A stretch of 64,000 nucleotides of DNA, taken from the NCBI GenBank assembly GCA_023410535.1, contig JAEYPR010000016.1:1-64000 (forward strand), written 5' to 3'. A program made the translations under genes and the position numbers. The notes under the pieces are model-generated. The model was given only the letters and a program-made list of their open reading frames with translations, searched no databases and was not told where the DNA came from. Below are positions 51,970 through 61,082 of this stretch, one piece after another (the stretch's first letter is position 1; every line of letters begins with the position of its first letter). The DNA is from Bacillota bacterium. Its GTDB lineage: Bacteria > Bacillota > UBA4882 > UBA8346.

Positions 51970-53532
51970 TCATTTCGCTTTTTGAAATTTTTCTGAATTA
52001 TCGGTTTTTGCTAATAATTTTTTCAACCGTTCATAGTCAATTTTCGAATTATGACGAGGATCGCGAGGAATTTTTTTCAAAATGCAGAGCCGTTGATATC
52101 CAATATTTAAAGCTGCTATTTCTGCTTGTACTTGTTTTGCCTGGAATTTACGGCCTTGTAATTCAACTACGATGTGAATCAAGTCATTAACTTGTAGGAT
52201 TGTCCCTATTTTAACGCCCGGAATGTCGAGTAACCGATTTTCAATTGGGAAAACATACACGATATCTTCCCGAATGACTAATCTTTGTTTAACACGCCCC
52301 ATTAGAAAAAGATTATTTTCGGAGTCTACATACCCGGCATCCCCGGTTCGGTGCCAAATTGTTTCCCCAACGAGGAATTTATTCAATCTCCAAGCCAGCG
52401 CAGAGTTGAAATATTCTTGCAAAACGAATGGTCCTGCTACACAAATCTCCCCTATTTCACCCGTAATTTTCCGTGACTGAGCAAACTCCTCCGGTTCACA
52501 GTTTTCTACCGGTCCATCCGTTATTTCGATAATCGCTACATTGATCCCTGAAACCGGTTTCCCCACCCAAAGCCCGGGTGTATTCATTTCTGAAGCCAGT
52601 AGCCGAGTGGCACTTATGAAACTGATTGGTTCAGCTTCGGTCGAACCGTAGACAATTTCAATGGCAGTATTAGGAAAAGCGGCGCAAAGTTTTCGGGCGA
52701 GCCGAGGATACACCGGAGCCCCTCCCAAAAATATCCGTCTGAGATAATCCACACCGGCAAATACAGGTGAACCCGCCAATTTCTCAAAGAATACCGGAGA
52801 AGCGATTGCTACCTCGACCTTTTCTTGCTTGATTGCGGCAGCAATTCGCCGGGCATCGACCTTTTCCGGTTTACGGGGATCGGCATCGGGAATCACGCTC
52901 GTACAACCAACCGCCAAATTATGGAGTACGAATACCGGCAATGTGGTCATCACCGTTTCGGCGGGTTGGAGTTGCAAATGCTCCTGTAATGCCAGGTGTT
53001 GTTCCCACAAGAATCCAAAAGTACGATTAGCCGCTTTGGGAAGGCTGGTGCTTCCGGTTGTAAAGGTGATTAGCGCGGTATCCTCGGGAGCAACCGGCTG
53101 GTATTTTAACCCTAAAGCCCGTTCTATTTTAAAACGACCGATCCCCACGGTTAACTTCACTGGAATTTTACCAATTTCCGGGGTGATAAGCTGCAAAACA
53201 TAACTCCGCGGTATCCCGATAAACGCCTTGCAATCAACCAATTTCAAGGCTTCCGACAACCTTTTGCGATTGGCCCAAGCATCGATAAATACCGCGGTAG
53301 CCCCCAGGTAAAATAAGGCTAAAATGATTTGGTACAAAGCAAGGGAGATCGGAACGAAAATCAACACTCGGTCACCTTTCCCAATACCCTTTTCATGAAG
53401 AAACTCCGCTACCTTTTTCACTTCATCCGCCAATTCTTTAAAGGTGCACCGCTTGGATTGGTGAATCAAAGCGACTTTATCCGGAAACACTGCGGCGTTT
53501 TGCAATAATACTTCGATGAGATTCCCGTTCAT
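51970..53532 (-). CDS. AMP-dependent acyl/aryl ligase (OleC-like ANL enzyme)
   Basis: A 520-residue adenylate-forming enzyme: P-loop TFTTGSTSLPKAANRT (about 163), YGSTEAEPIS (about 300), HRTGDAGYVD (about 405) and the hinge LMGRVKQRLVIRED. The catalytic C-terminal Lys is probably in NSKIDYERLK. The closest pattern I recall is OleC-type ligases of long-chain olefin/beta-lactone synthesis, but fatty-acyl- or amino-acid-activating ligases are equally possible. It is the last gene of the six-gene operon; its start overlaps the GNAT gene by 4 nt. Confidence 0.85.
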   Translation of the reverse strand: MNGNLIEVLLQNAAVFPDKVALIHQSKRCTFKELADEVKKVAEFLHEKGIGKGDRVLIFVPISLALYQIILALFYLGATAVFIDAWANRKRLSEALKLVDCKAFIGIPRSYVLQLITPEIGKIPVKLTVGIGRFKIERALGLKYQPVAPEDTALITFTTGSTSLPKAANRTFGFLWEQHLALQEHLQLQPAETVMTTLPVFVLHNLAVGCTSVIPDADPRKPEKVDARRIAAAIKQEKVEVAIASPVFFEKLAGSPVFAGVDYLRRIFLGGAPVYPRLARKLCAAFPNTAIEIVYGSTEAEPISFISATRLLASEMNTPGLWVGKPVSGINVAIIEITDGPVENCEPEEFAQSRKITGEIGEICVAGPFVLQEYFNSALAWRLNKFLVGETIWHRTGDAGYVDSENNLFLMGRVKQRLVIREDIVYVFPIENRLLDIPGVKIGTILQVNDLIHIVVELQGRKFQAKQVQAEIAALNIGYQRLCILKKIPRDPRHNSKIDYERLKKLLAKTDNSEKFQKAK

Positions 53533-54533
53533 AATTTCCTCCCAAGCAAAACATAACGTTGGTAAGACTGGCTATTTTGGGCTAGGATATTATTGGACTG
53601 ATTTCGCTCGTGCATTAAAGCATGAATTACCTCTTGATACCCATTTTCGGACGCCAGTTTGTGAATTTTCTCGGCCATTAAAGTTCCTAATCCCTTCGCT
53701 TCCGTTTGTGAAACCACCGCCACTGTCTTAATAACCAATGATCTTTGAAGTGGTTCGTAAGCGTTGGGCAATGAAAAGATGAAACCAAGCGGTTCACCCG
53801 CTTCACGCTCTGCGATCAAGACAAACTTGGGATCAACCAAACTTCGTACTTGTTGATACATTCGTACAAAATCTGCCCAGTTTAGAGGCGTATATAAGAA
53901 ATTGCTTTTGAAACTATTTATGCTAATCGTATAAATCTTCGCCAATTCCGTTTCGAAGTCTGCCAAATTGATCGAACGGATTAAGATGCCTTTGTTGCGA
54001 AACAAGGCTTCATACTTTAGTAACCGGGGATAGGGACCGGCAAGTTCTGTTACTTTCCTCGAAGAGTATTTGGCAATCGTTGCGAACCCGGCCACCAAGA
54101 AATGTTTGTAATACCAGTCTTTATGGTAGTTGTCAAGTAAAAATGGCTTATTATTACGCGGTTCGGTGATTCGATAATGATTCCAGGTACTTCCGTTGAT
54201 AGGCCCTATAATATAATTACAGGTTTGGTCCCGTAAATAAGCGAAAACATTTTCAAAAAGAAGCTGTGCAACATGCAAGTCATCAATCGCTTCATAGAAA
54301 CCAATCAAGCCCGTGCGTCGTCCCTGATAAGCGATACCCCGATTGATCATCGCAACCGCCCGGCCCACCACCTCCCCGTCTCGCCATGCCAGAAAGAAAC
54401 GGGGTAAATACTCGGATGGGGGTAATTCATCATCCTTCTGCCAAAACAGGTCGATATGATACAATTTGATGGCGAAATTTTGAAAATCGGCTAATTCTGC
54501 CGAATTGATTCCAAATGATTTGACTGTCAGCAT
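53529..54533 (-). CDS. GNAT-fold acyltransferase
   Basis: A 334-residue protein. An N-terminal half with FLAWRDGEVVGRAVAMIN and IGFYEAID, and a C-terminal half with EPLGFIFSLPN and KTVAVVSQTEAKGLGTLMAEKIHKLA, fit two GNAT folds in tandem; the C-terminal one has the acetyl-CoA loop (xGLGTxx). Related long GNAT proteins are found beside lipid and amino-acid conjugation genes. Between them lies YIIGPINGSTWNHYRITEP, a conserved-looking motif. The substrate is not known. It lies between the membrane kinase and the ligase with overlap or a 6-nt gap. Confidence 0.75.
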   Translation of the reverse strand: MLTVKSFGINSAELADFQNFAIKLYHIDLFWQKDDELPPSEYLPRFFLAWRDGEVVGRAVAMINRGIAYQGRRTGLIGFYEAIDDLHVAQLLFENVFAYLRDQTCNYIIGPINGSTWNHYRITEPRNNKPFLLDNYHKDWYYKHFLVAGFATIAKYSSRKVTELAGPYPRLLKYEALFRNKGILIRSINLADFETELAKIYTISINSFKSNFLYTPLNWADFVRMYQQVRSLVDPKFVLIAEREAGEPLGFIFSLPNAYEPLQRSLVIKTVAVVSQTEAKGLGTLMAEKIHKLASENGYQEVIHALMHERNQSNNILAQNSQSYQRYVLLGRKL

Positions 54534-54539
54534 GGTAAC

Positions 54540-55931
54540 CTACCTAATCCAGATTAATGACGCTTGATAAAACCAGCAGTTAGCTACGAATATTAGTATT
54601 GCTACGGTAAACACCACTCCCAAGCCCATCCGTAAGAAGGATAACCTCTCCCAATTCGTCAGATGACGCCGGGCAATCATCCAATATAAACGGTCGCCCA
54701 AAATCGTTCCGACAAATACTGTAACTAAAGAAAAGATTAGATTGAGTTTGTTATTAACGATCCATTGAATTGGAATGAAAATAACCGTTAAGATCAATGC
54801 CCGACCCAACGTACCGCTATAGCAGATATTCTTAGGGATCCGACAGTCGGAATTAAACAATTTAAACTTTGATTTCCATTGCCAAAGAATACTTAAATGG
54901 CAAGTAATGCTTGTGAGATACGGGGTTAAAAATAAATAACGTACCGAATGTTCAGCACGATTTGCCCCAAATATCCAGGCGAATGCCGCGAACGCTATAT
55001 AGAAAACCGGTTGGATGCGATGCACTTCAGCGCTGTTTTTGGGGGTTTCTATGATCAATTCGGTAGTCGCGATCAACAAGGTACCGGTTAAAATAGGTAT
55101 ATACCAACTATAATCGACCATAGCCCAAGAAGCGTATCCCAATAAGATCAGTCCAACCATTCCCGTACTGCCGAACTTCTTATAGCGGTTACAGATTACC
55201 CAGGTGAGTATGGCCACGCCTCCTAATAAAACAAATTGTAACAAAAGTGAACCGGCTGGTTTCACTGTATTTTGTGATAACATAAATAACGTCCCTAAAG
55301 GAATGAACAGATTATCCGCTCCACCGAGAGAAATCGACTCAAAGGCGGTCATCAGGATCGCAATAAGCAAAGCGACCAGTACACTTTCAATTCGACCGAG
55401 CGGGGTCAAAAGTAATAATCCTAAATGAACGATGAGAAAACTTGATAAAAAAAAGAAGATGGAGCCCTCGACACTGCGTGTCTCCCGCTCCACCCGATAA
55501 AGTTTGAAGCCATAGGTTTTTCCAACCAAAGCCGCCAATGCATCAGATACCGCCAAAACTAAAATCGTTATCAGATAATAATGCGGCTGCCGCAGGTACG
55601 ATGCGAAAATAAATGTAACATAGACCGCAATCGGAAAATAAATCCCGCCGTTCGACCGGCGTTCCACCCCGTGTACTGATTGTAATAGGCCGTAACGTTT
55701 GGTTACAGAAATAATCAGAAAGAACACAATACATAGTGCTAGTACAGTTAGATGTGATTTGACAACATAAACAAGCCCGAGCGAGATTGCACCGCCGCCG
55801 AAGTGTACCAATTTACGGGTGGTTTCCGGTTTCGGTTTGCCAAAACGTCTCCATAATTCAGCCCCGCTAAACAGTGCCAAAAACAAAAAGGCAATCACCG
55901 AAGCCCCTACTAATTCGGAATGCCAACTCAT
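54540..55931 (-). CDS. Dolichol/phytol-kinase-like membrane protein, extended
   Basis: A 463-residue polytopic membrane protein. The N-terminal 220 residues match the CTP-dependent polyprenol/phytol/diacylglycerol kinase family: TTRKLVHFGGGAISL (about 40), VSDALAALVGKTYG (about 130), SVEGSIFFFLSSFL and ESISLGGADNLFIPL. The second half (about 230-463) adds eight or so hydrophobic segments of unknown family, which doubles the usual length. It probably phosphorylates a lipid alcohol at the membrane. Start and the upstream stop overlap by 1 nt. Confidence 0.75.
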   Translation of the reverse strand: MSWHSELVGASVIAFLFLALFSGAELWRRFGKPKPETTRKLVHFGGGAISLGLVYVVKSHLTVLALCIVFFLIISVTKRYGLLQSVHGVERRSNGGIYFPIAVYVTFIFASYLRQPHYYLITILVLAVSDALAALVGKTYGFKLYRVERETRSVEGSIFFFLSSFLIVHLGLLLLTPLGRIESVLVALLIAILMTAFESISLGGADNLFIPLGTLFMLSQNTVKPAGSLLLQFVLLGGVAILTWVICNRYKKFGSTGMVGLILLGYASWAMVDYSWYIPILTGTLLIATTELIIETPKNSAEVHRIQPVFYIAFAAFAWIFGANRAEHSVRYLFLTPYLTSITCHLSILWQWKSKFKLFNSDCRIPKNICYSGTLGRALILTVIFIPIQWIVNNKLNLIFSLVTVFVGTILGDRLYWMIARRHLTNWERLSFLRMGLGVVFTVAILIFVANCWFYQASLIWIR

Positions 55932-57031
55932 CAGATCCGCTCCTCCACCCGAAAGGTTTGGTAAAAAAATGCTTGATCTTCTTGAAAAAGCTCATCCGCC
56001 CGCTCTCTCAATAAACGAATCTCGCTCGGAAACAAACTGGCGACACTTCGTTCCACCAACATATTCCAGTATGCCAATCGAGCTCCCGGATTGGCCTTTT
56101 CAATAATAGCGGCCGCAATAGTACGGAACAAATGGTCATCCATATACTCAAAAATGTCCGAAAGATTAAAAGCGTCAAATCGGCAGTGATACTTTTGCAA
56201 CGCTAATTCGACCGGTCCCCGAAATATTTCTAGCTTATGGAGGTTTTCCCGGATCGGTAAATAATTTTCGCGCTGCATATACAAAGGCAAAACGTTTTGA
56301 AACTGTCCTTTCATAATATAGCGCAAATAAGGATTATCATCGGTCGGTAAATCCGTTAATGCCTGTTTTACCCGTAGCAAAATCTTATCGGCAACGCTCC
56401 CCTCAACATAACGAAAAAATTCCGGATCTCTACCTAACTTGCCCATCACCCGTTTACTAAAGAACACGTTAAAGAGGACCCGCCATCGCCGGTTATCCCA
56501 GTACTTTTCGTAGAACTCGACTCTTTCAGACATGGTTTTAGTTGCAAGTAACGATTCACGCTTTGAACGACGATGGATCAACGGTAATACATAGTCTCGA
56601 AAAAACCGAAAATAATTTTCAAACTTACCAAAGCGAATCACCCCATCAGCAAGCGGTTTTAGATTGCCATCCCAATAATGACGCGCTTCGGTAGAAAGAT
56701 CCTTGCGAATCAAGCGATAGGTATGAACCCGGTCATCTGCATCCGTAAATCCGAGAAACTTTAGTATTTCTTCATATTCCAAGTTTTTAAAGGCCGCTTG
56801 CCGGATTTCTAAACAGGCTAATTGCGCCTGACTTAAATCAACGGCTACCACAAACGCCGGCGACTGAGCCAATATGGCCAAAGTATTATCTCCCGCCGAA
56901 GCGATCGACAAGCAGTTGCTTTCCGAGTCAATTTGGAGTGCTTTCACCAATATAGCAGCATCTTCCCAACAATTGGCATAACGGACAATCTCAAACGAAG
57001 CTCGCTCTTGAACAGCTAGATTCCTTTCCAT
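55931..57031 (-). CDS. DUF3419 (BtaA-like) AdoMet 3-amino-3-carboxypropyltransferase
   Basis: A 366-residue protein with the BtaA/DUF3419 pattern: RYANCWEDA near the start, SIASAGDNTLAILAQSPAFV and VAVDLSQAQLACLEIRQAA for AdoMet binding, LKFLGF, then FNLSDIFEYMDDHLF and ARLAYWNMLVERS. BtaA transfers the homoserine moiety of AdoMet to diacylglycerol in betaine-lipid synthesis. The BtaB-type N-methyltransferase that would finish a betaine lipid is not in this operon, so another acceptor or end product is likely. Confidence 0.8.
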   Translation of the reverse strand: MERNLAVQERASFEIVRYANCWEDAAILVKALQIDSESNCLSIASAGDNTLAILAQSPAFVVAVDLSQAQLACLEIRQAAFKNLEYEEILKFLGFTDADDRVHTYRLIRKDLSTEARHYWDGNLKPLADGVIRFGKFENYFRFFRDYVLPLIHRRSKRESLLATKTMSERVEFYEKYWDNRRWRVLFNVFFSKRVMGKLGRDPEFFRYVEGSVADKILLRVKQALTDLPTDDNPYLRYIMKGQFQNVLPLYMQRENYLPIRENLHKLEIFRGPVELALQKYHCRFDAFNLSDIFEYMDDHLFRTIAAAIIEKANPGARLAYWNMLVERSVASLFPSEIRLLRERADELFQEDQAFFYQTFRVEERI

Positions 57032-57037
57032 AACTCT

Positions 57038-59632
57038 TCATTCCTTTATTCTCGTAATAACTCCGGTTGAGCCATTCATCTCTACCAGTTCTCCATCCAC
57101 CAATTCATGGGTTAAATTTGTGATAGCGACAATTGCCGGAATTCCCATTTCCCTTGCGACGATGGCTGAATGAGAAAGCAAACTGCCCCGTTCTACTAAA
57201 ATTCCTTTTGCAAGTGGAAAAAGCGGTACCCAACCCGGATCCGTCCGTTCCGCCACCAATATATGGTCCGCCAGACCATCCGCTTCATAGGGATTGGTTA
57301 TGATCTTAACCCGCGCTCTAACTTTACCCGGGCTACAACCGGTACCAATTAGGGCGTCTCCATTTGAAAAGCAACTGGATTGAATGGCTTCCAACCCTTG
57401 ATATACTGGGCCGAAGGTTTCAAAACGATCCGGTGGCTGTTCCTGCTCATAGCTTTGAAATTCTTTAAAACGGATAGCAAAAAGTTCCTTAAGATTTGTT
57501 GTCGCGGCTGTTCCCTGTATAAAATCGAATAACTCATTTTTGGTAAAGTAAAAAACATCACGGGGATTTTCGATCACTTGAGCTTTTGCTAAATTTGATC
57601 CGAATGCTATAAATAGCTCCCGAACCAAAGCAAAAAGTCGAGTCCGTTCAAAACGGAGATTTTCACGGTTTTTCACCTTTTCCCGGGCTTGTCTTAAAAC
57701 GATTCGAAAAATTAATCGTCGCAGCGGTCGCCGTCGCAATGCCGACCAAACACGTTCTTCCGCCGCTTTGCGAACATCCGCTTCTCGTTTTGGAGTTCGC
57801 CCCGACTCCACGGAACCCTGTTTCACATAGGATTGGATTAACCGGATTAGCAAGCGCGGGTCATCCCGATAAGTAATGGTTTCTAACTTAAGCTCATTGG
57901 CGCAACGTATCCCGAACTTCTGCAAGTGCTGCTGAAATAGCAAATTGAACTCCGGGAACAACTCGATGTCGCATAAAAGTTGTTCCGCAGTGGAATTTAG
58001 AAAAGTTTGTTTCAACCGCTCATCTTGGCAAATCAACTCAGTCATTGCTTGAATATTCTCAACCGGCCTAGTGGAAATAATCCCGCCTTCCCCGGTCAGC
58101 AGGTCGTTTTGTAAAGTGTTTTTGTCATCAATTTCCCAGGCTACAATCAATTGTTTCAATAAACCATAAAAAATCATGGCATAGAAATCATTTACTAACG
58201 GGGCGTGCCATTTTCGAAGCAGTCTTTTTTCTAAAGCATGATATATCTCGAGCAGTTCCTCCATACTACATTCTGTAAAATCCCGGCTCTCATAGGGAGC
58301 AAAGGTTTGATTTAAGTTCATATAGAAACGTTGCATATCCCTCGGTTGTGTTAGCAACCGCATTACTAGTTTCACCAGAAGGGTCGCGACCCGGAGATAA
58401 GGATTGCGTCGGCTATGGACTACCGATGGCTGGATCTCCAACGATTCTTTAACGCCCATCATTTGTTCCATAAATCGGGCGTTAATCTCATAACCGGGCA
58501 GGAGCGACAACACTTGGTACCAGTTCAACAAGTTATAATAAACTCGACCTTTAACTAGACCGAGCATAATAAAGCTGTTTTCATTCTCGGTCAGCAGTTC
58601 TTCCTCCACACCCATAATCCGGCAGAACTCTTTATATACCTCTGTATAAACGCCTTGAATAAATGAAAAAGTTAAAGGCGTAGTCACCCCAGCATAACTT
58701 TCCACAATATTCGAGTTGTCCCAGACCGTATGTTTGCCATAGTGCGGCAATATCGTTCTCATCGCTGTAATCGGTCGCGCTTGCAAAATATAAAACCGGT
58801 TATCCGCCAATGCCCATTCAATATCCTGGGGTGAACCAAAGTGCTCGTTGATTTTTTTGACTATTCCCACTAATTCTTTGAGGCGATCATCATCTAAACA
58901 AGAAACCTGTACTTTTGCGGCGGGGAGGTCAATTACTTTCGTGTGCTGCCCAATCTCGCTATTTAACACCACTGCCTGCTTTTTGAGGGCAATTTGAGAA
59001 TGGATCGCCCCATTATACACTGTAAAACAATCCGCATCTAATAACCCCGATACCAGTCCCTCCCCCAATCCATAAACTGCAGAGATTACCACAGTGTCTC
59101 GCGCTCCGGATACTGGATCGGCTCCGAAAGCAACCCCGGCTACTTCCGAAGCAACCATCTCTTGAACGATTACGGCTACACTCATAGCGTCGGGATTAAG
59201 CTGATGCTCTCGTCGATAAGTTCGCACCCTTTCGTGATAAGCTGAGATCCACACTTTTTTGACGGCCGTAAAAAGTTCTTCATAACGAACATAAAGATAC
59301 GACTCGAGCTGCCCAGCAAAGGATACCTCCTGGCCATCCTCGCCAACCGCCGAGGAACGAACGGCTAAGAATTTTCCGGTCAAATTTAAGGCCGAAGCAG
59401 CTGCTTGAATTTCCGTATCCAATTTCACAGGACACTCAAGGTTCTCCAAATAAATGCGGATCGATTTCGCATCTTGCTGTTGCTCATCGATAACCGTATG
59501 GAAGGCGGTCGTCGTGATGGCAAACCATGACGGAACGGTAAAATCTTTCTGGAGCAGCGCTAAGTTCCGGGCTTTGCCACCAATCAGTTTCGCATCGATT
59601 GAACTTTGATTCGGAAGATATACTAACATCAT
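57038..59632 (-). CDS. PEP-synthase-like phosphotransferase (rifampicin-phosphotransferase architecture)
   Basis: An 864-residue protein. The N-terminal ATP-grasp part (1-310) has LIGGKARNLALLQKDF, LAVRSSAVGEDGQEVSFAGQ and DIEWALADNRFYILQARPIT. A helical middle part (about 320-760) is unlike PEP synthase. The C-terminal swivelling phosphohistidine domain has TDPGWVPLFPLAKGILVE and the catalytic His near residue 821 in GSLLSHSAIVAREMG. The C-terminal PEP/pyruvate barrel is missing, as in rifampicin phosphotransferase, so it likely moves the beta-phosphate of ATP to another small molecule. Start overlaps the UbiA gene by 4 nt. Confidence 0.85.
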   Translation of the reverse strand: MMLVYLPNQSSIDAKLIGGKARNLALLQKDFTVPSWFAITTTAFHTVIDEQQQDAKSIRIYLENLECPVKLDTEIQAAASALNLTGKFLAVRSSAVGEDGQEVSFAGQLESYLYVRYEELFTAVKKVWISAYHERVRTYRREHQLNPDAMSVAVIVQEMVASEVAGVAFGADPVSGARDTVVISAVYGLGEGLVSGLLDADCFTVYNGAIHSQIALKKQAVVLNSEIGQHTKVIDLPAAKVQVSCLDDDRLKELVGIVKKINEHFGSPQDIEWALADNRFYILQARPITAMRTILPHYGKHTVWDNSNIVESYAGVTTPLTFSFIQGVYTEVYKEFCRIMGVEEELLTENENSFIMLGLVKGRVYYNLLNWYQVLSLLPGYEINARFMEQMMGVKESLEIQPSVVHSRRNPYLRVATLLVKLVMRLLTQPRDMQRFYMNLNQTFAPYESRDFTECSMEELLEIYHALEKRLLRKWHAPLVNDFYAMIFYGLLKQLIVAWEIDDKNTLQNDLLTGEGGIISTRPVENIQAMTELICQDERLKQTFLNSTAEQLLCDIELFPEFNLLFQQHLQKFGIRCANELKLETITYRDDPRLLIRLIQSYVKQGSVESGRTPKREADVRKAAEERVWSALRRRPLRRLIFRIVLRQAREKVKNRENLRFERTRLFALVRELFIAFGSNLAKAQVIENPRDVFYFTKNELFDFIQGTAATTNLKELFAIRFKEFQSYEQEQPPDRFETFGPVYQGLEAIQSSCFSNGDALIGTGCSPGKVRARVKIITNPYEADGLADHILVAERTDPGWVPLFPLAKGILVERGSLLSHSAIVAREMGIPAIVAITNLTHELVDGELVEMNGSTGVITRIKE

Positions 59633-60582
59633 AAAAGTCCTTGTAATAAGTTAATCACCATTGGCAAAACTCCTAACGTCAAATACATTCCAACTGTCCA
59701 GATACCCGCTGCCAACTCGATTCGTTGCGCATTTTGTTGATGCTGCTGTCGTAAGAATCGAAGCGCCGGAATTGCGCAGCCAATAAGCATCGCTATTAAA
59801 AAAGGCAAAGCATGAATGCCAAATCCAGCTACAAAGCTGGCCGCACTTGCGCCGACACAAGTTACCCCTAATACAATCAACCAGACAATGGTTGCTTTTT
59901 TCCATCCCCACAAGGCAGAATAGGTTTCAACGCCGGTTTCCTCAGCATCCTGGCTACGAATTTTACGCCCGATCTCTATAACAACTCCATTACAAAAGGT
60001 CACGGCTAAAAAATAATACAGTCCGATGGCAGGCATCTGCCGATTATTCACCCAATCAAGTCCAGTCGTATAAAAATCAATTAATGGCATTACCATCATA
60101 TGGGAAATTAAGTAAACAATCGGGTGCTTTCGCAACCATTCAGATACAAAAAACTCTTGTCGCATCAGTCCCATATAAACGAGCACCATCCCATAAGGAA
60201 TGATCATCCTCGGCATTATTGCTAGGTTAACAGCAACTTGGGTCAAGACGACAACGAGTCCACTTCTTCTTAACTCGTTAAGCGATACTAAACCTCGTGG
60301 AACCGGCCGATAGGGTCGGAACTTGGCATCATCAACCGCATCCTTAAATTCATCGAATACACGAAGAAGGTAAAAAAAGCAAATCGAAGTCAACACCCCT
60401 GCCGCCAAACTGCGCCAAGGGATAAACCCTTTTCCACTACGTGCACATATTGAATATACAACAGCTGAAAAGGTAAAAACAGTAATCATGATGCCATTTT
60501 GTAATATTGGAAACCGTTCACGCTGATATTGCCAAAACCGAATTACGAAAGATGGTTTTCCCATTTTGATCCTTAACAGCAA
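59629..60582 (-). CDS. UbiA-family prenyltransferase
   Basis: A 317-residue membrane protein with eight or nine predicted helices and the first Asp-rich motif of the UbiA family in DEFKDAVDDAKFRPYRPVPRG (about 88-108). The second motif is diverged: KIRSQDAEETGVETYSALWG (about 208-227). Family members transfer prenyl chains to quinone, heme or glycerol-phosphate acceptors. It is the first gene of the six-gene operon and, unlike ubi/men genes, has no quinone-pathway neighbours. Confidence 0.82.
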   Translation of the reverse strand: MLLRIKMGKPSFVIRFWQYQRERFPILQNGIMITVFTFSAVVYSICARSGKGFIPWRSLAAGVLTSICFFYLLRVFDEFKDAVDDAKFRPYRPVPRGLVSLNELRRSGLVVVLTQVAVNLAIMPRMIIPYGMVLVYMGLMRQEFFVSEWLRKHPIVYLISHMMVMPLIDFYTTGLDWVNNRQMPAIGLYYFLAVTFCNGVVIEIGRKIRSQDAEETGVETYSALWGWKKATIVWLIVLGVTCVGASAASFVAGFGIHALPFLIAMLIGCAIPALRFLRQQHQQNAQRIELAAGIWTVGMYLTLGVLPMVINLLQGLL

Positions 60583-60807
60583 TTTTTATCTTTTATTTCT
60601 AAAGTTCGTGAATTATGCATAATTTCCCTGCTGTGGTCATGCGATAGTTGTTTTTAGCAAAAATCTTACTTTTAAAAGAGTAACTTTCCGCAAAACAAAA
60701 AAGCAATAGTTTCTTCCCGAAAGCAGCTTAACTATTATTAATAATAAGATCTTACTTTAACAAAAAATGAATACTTTATAACAACTAAATTATAGAATGT
60801 GACGGTC

Positions 60808-60826
60808 AATTTCGATACAATCACAG
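60808..60826. promoter_or_regulatory. Shared regulatory motif, copy 1
   Basis: AATTTCGATACAATCACAG resembles AATTATCGATATAATCACA at 63715. Both precede sugar-locus genes. The GATACAAT part could be a -10 region. The 60583-61082 gap otherwise shows AT-rich sequence near the ubiA-like start and no gene. Confidence 0.4.
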
Positions 60827-61082
60827 TAAAGGCAGCGCAGGGATTACCATTTAAACACTGTTAATCGCGCCGGCTACCTTGCCGATGGTTTAGTGTCCGA
60901 CCGATTGTAACCACGCTTCGCGTCATGGCTTCATCCGGTTGGGCAACTTCGTAGTTTACAGTGATCTGAATTGGTTCTGCGTTTCAATTTTAACAATTTA
61001 TTAAATACAGATCATCCGAAGCGGGGGTGGATGACGCCAGACAAAACGTTTTTGGTCTACTAAACGATAAGGAGTGTTTATT

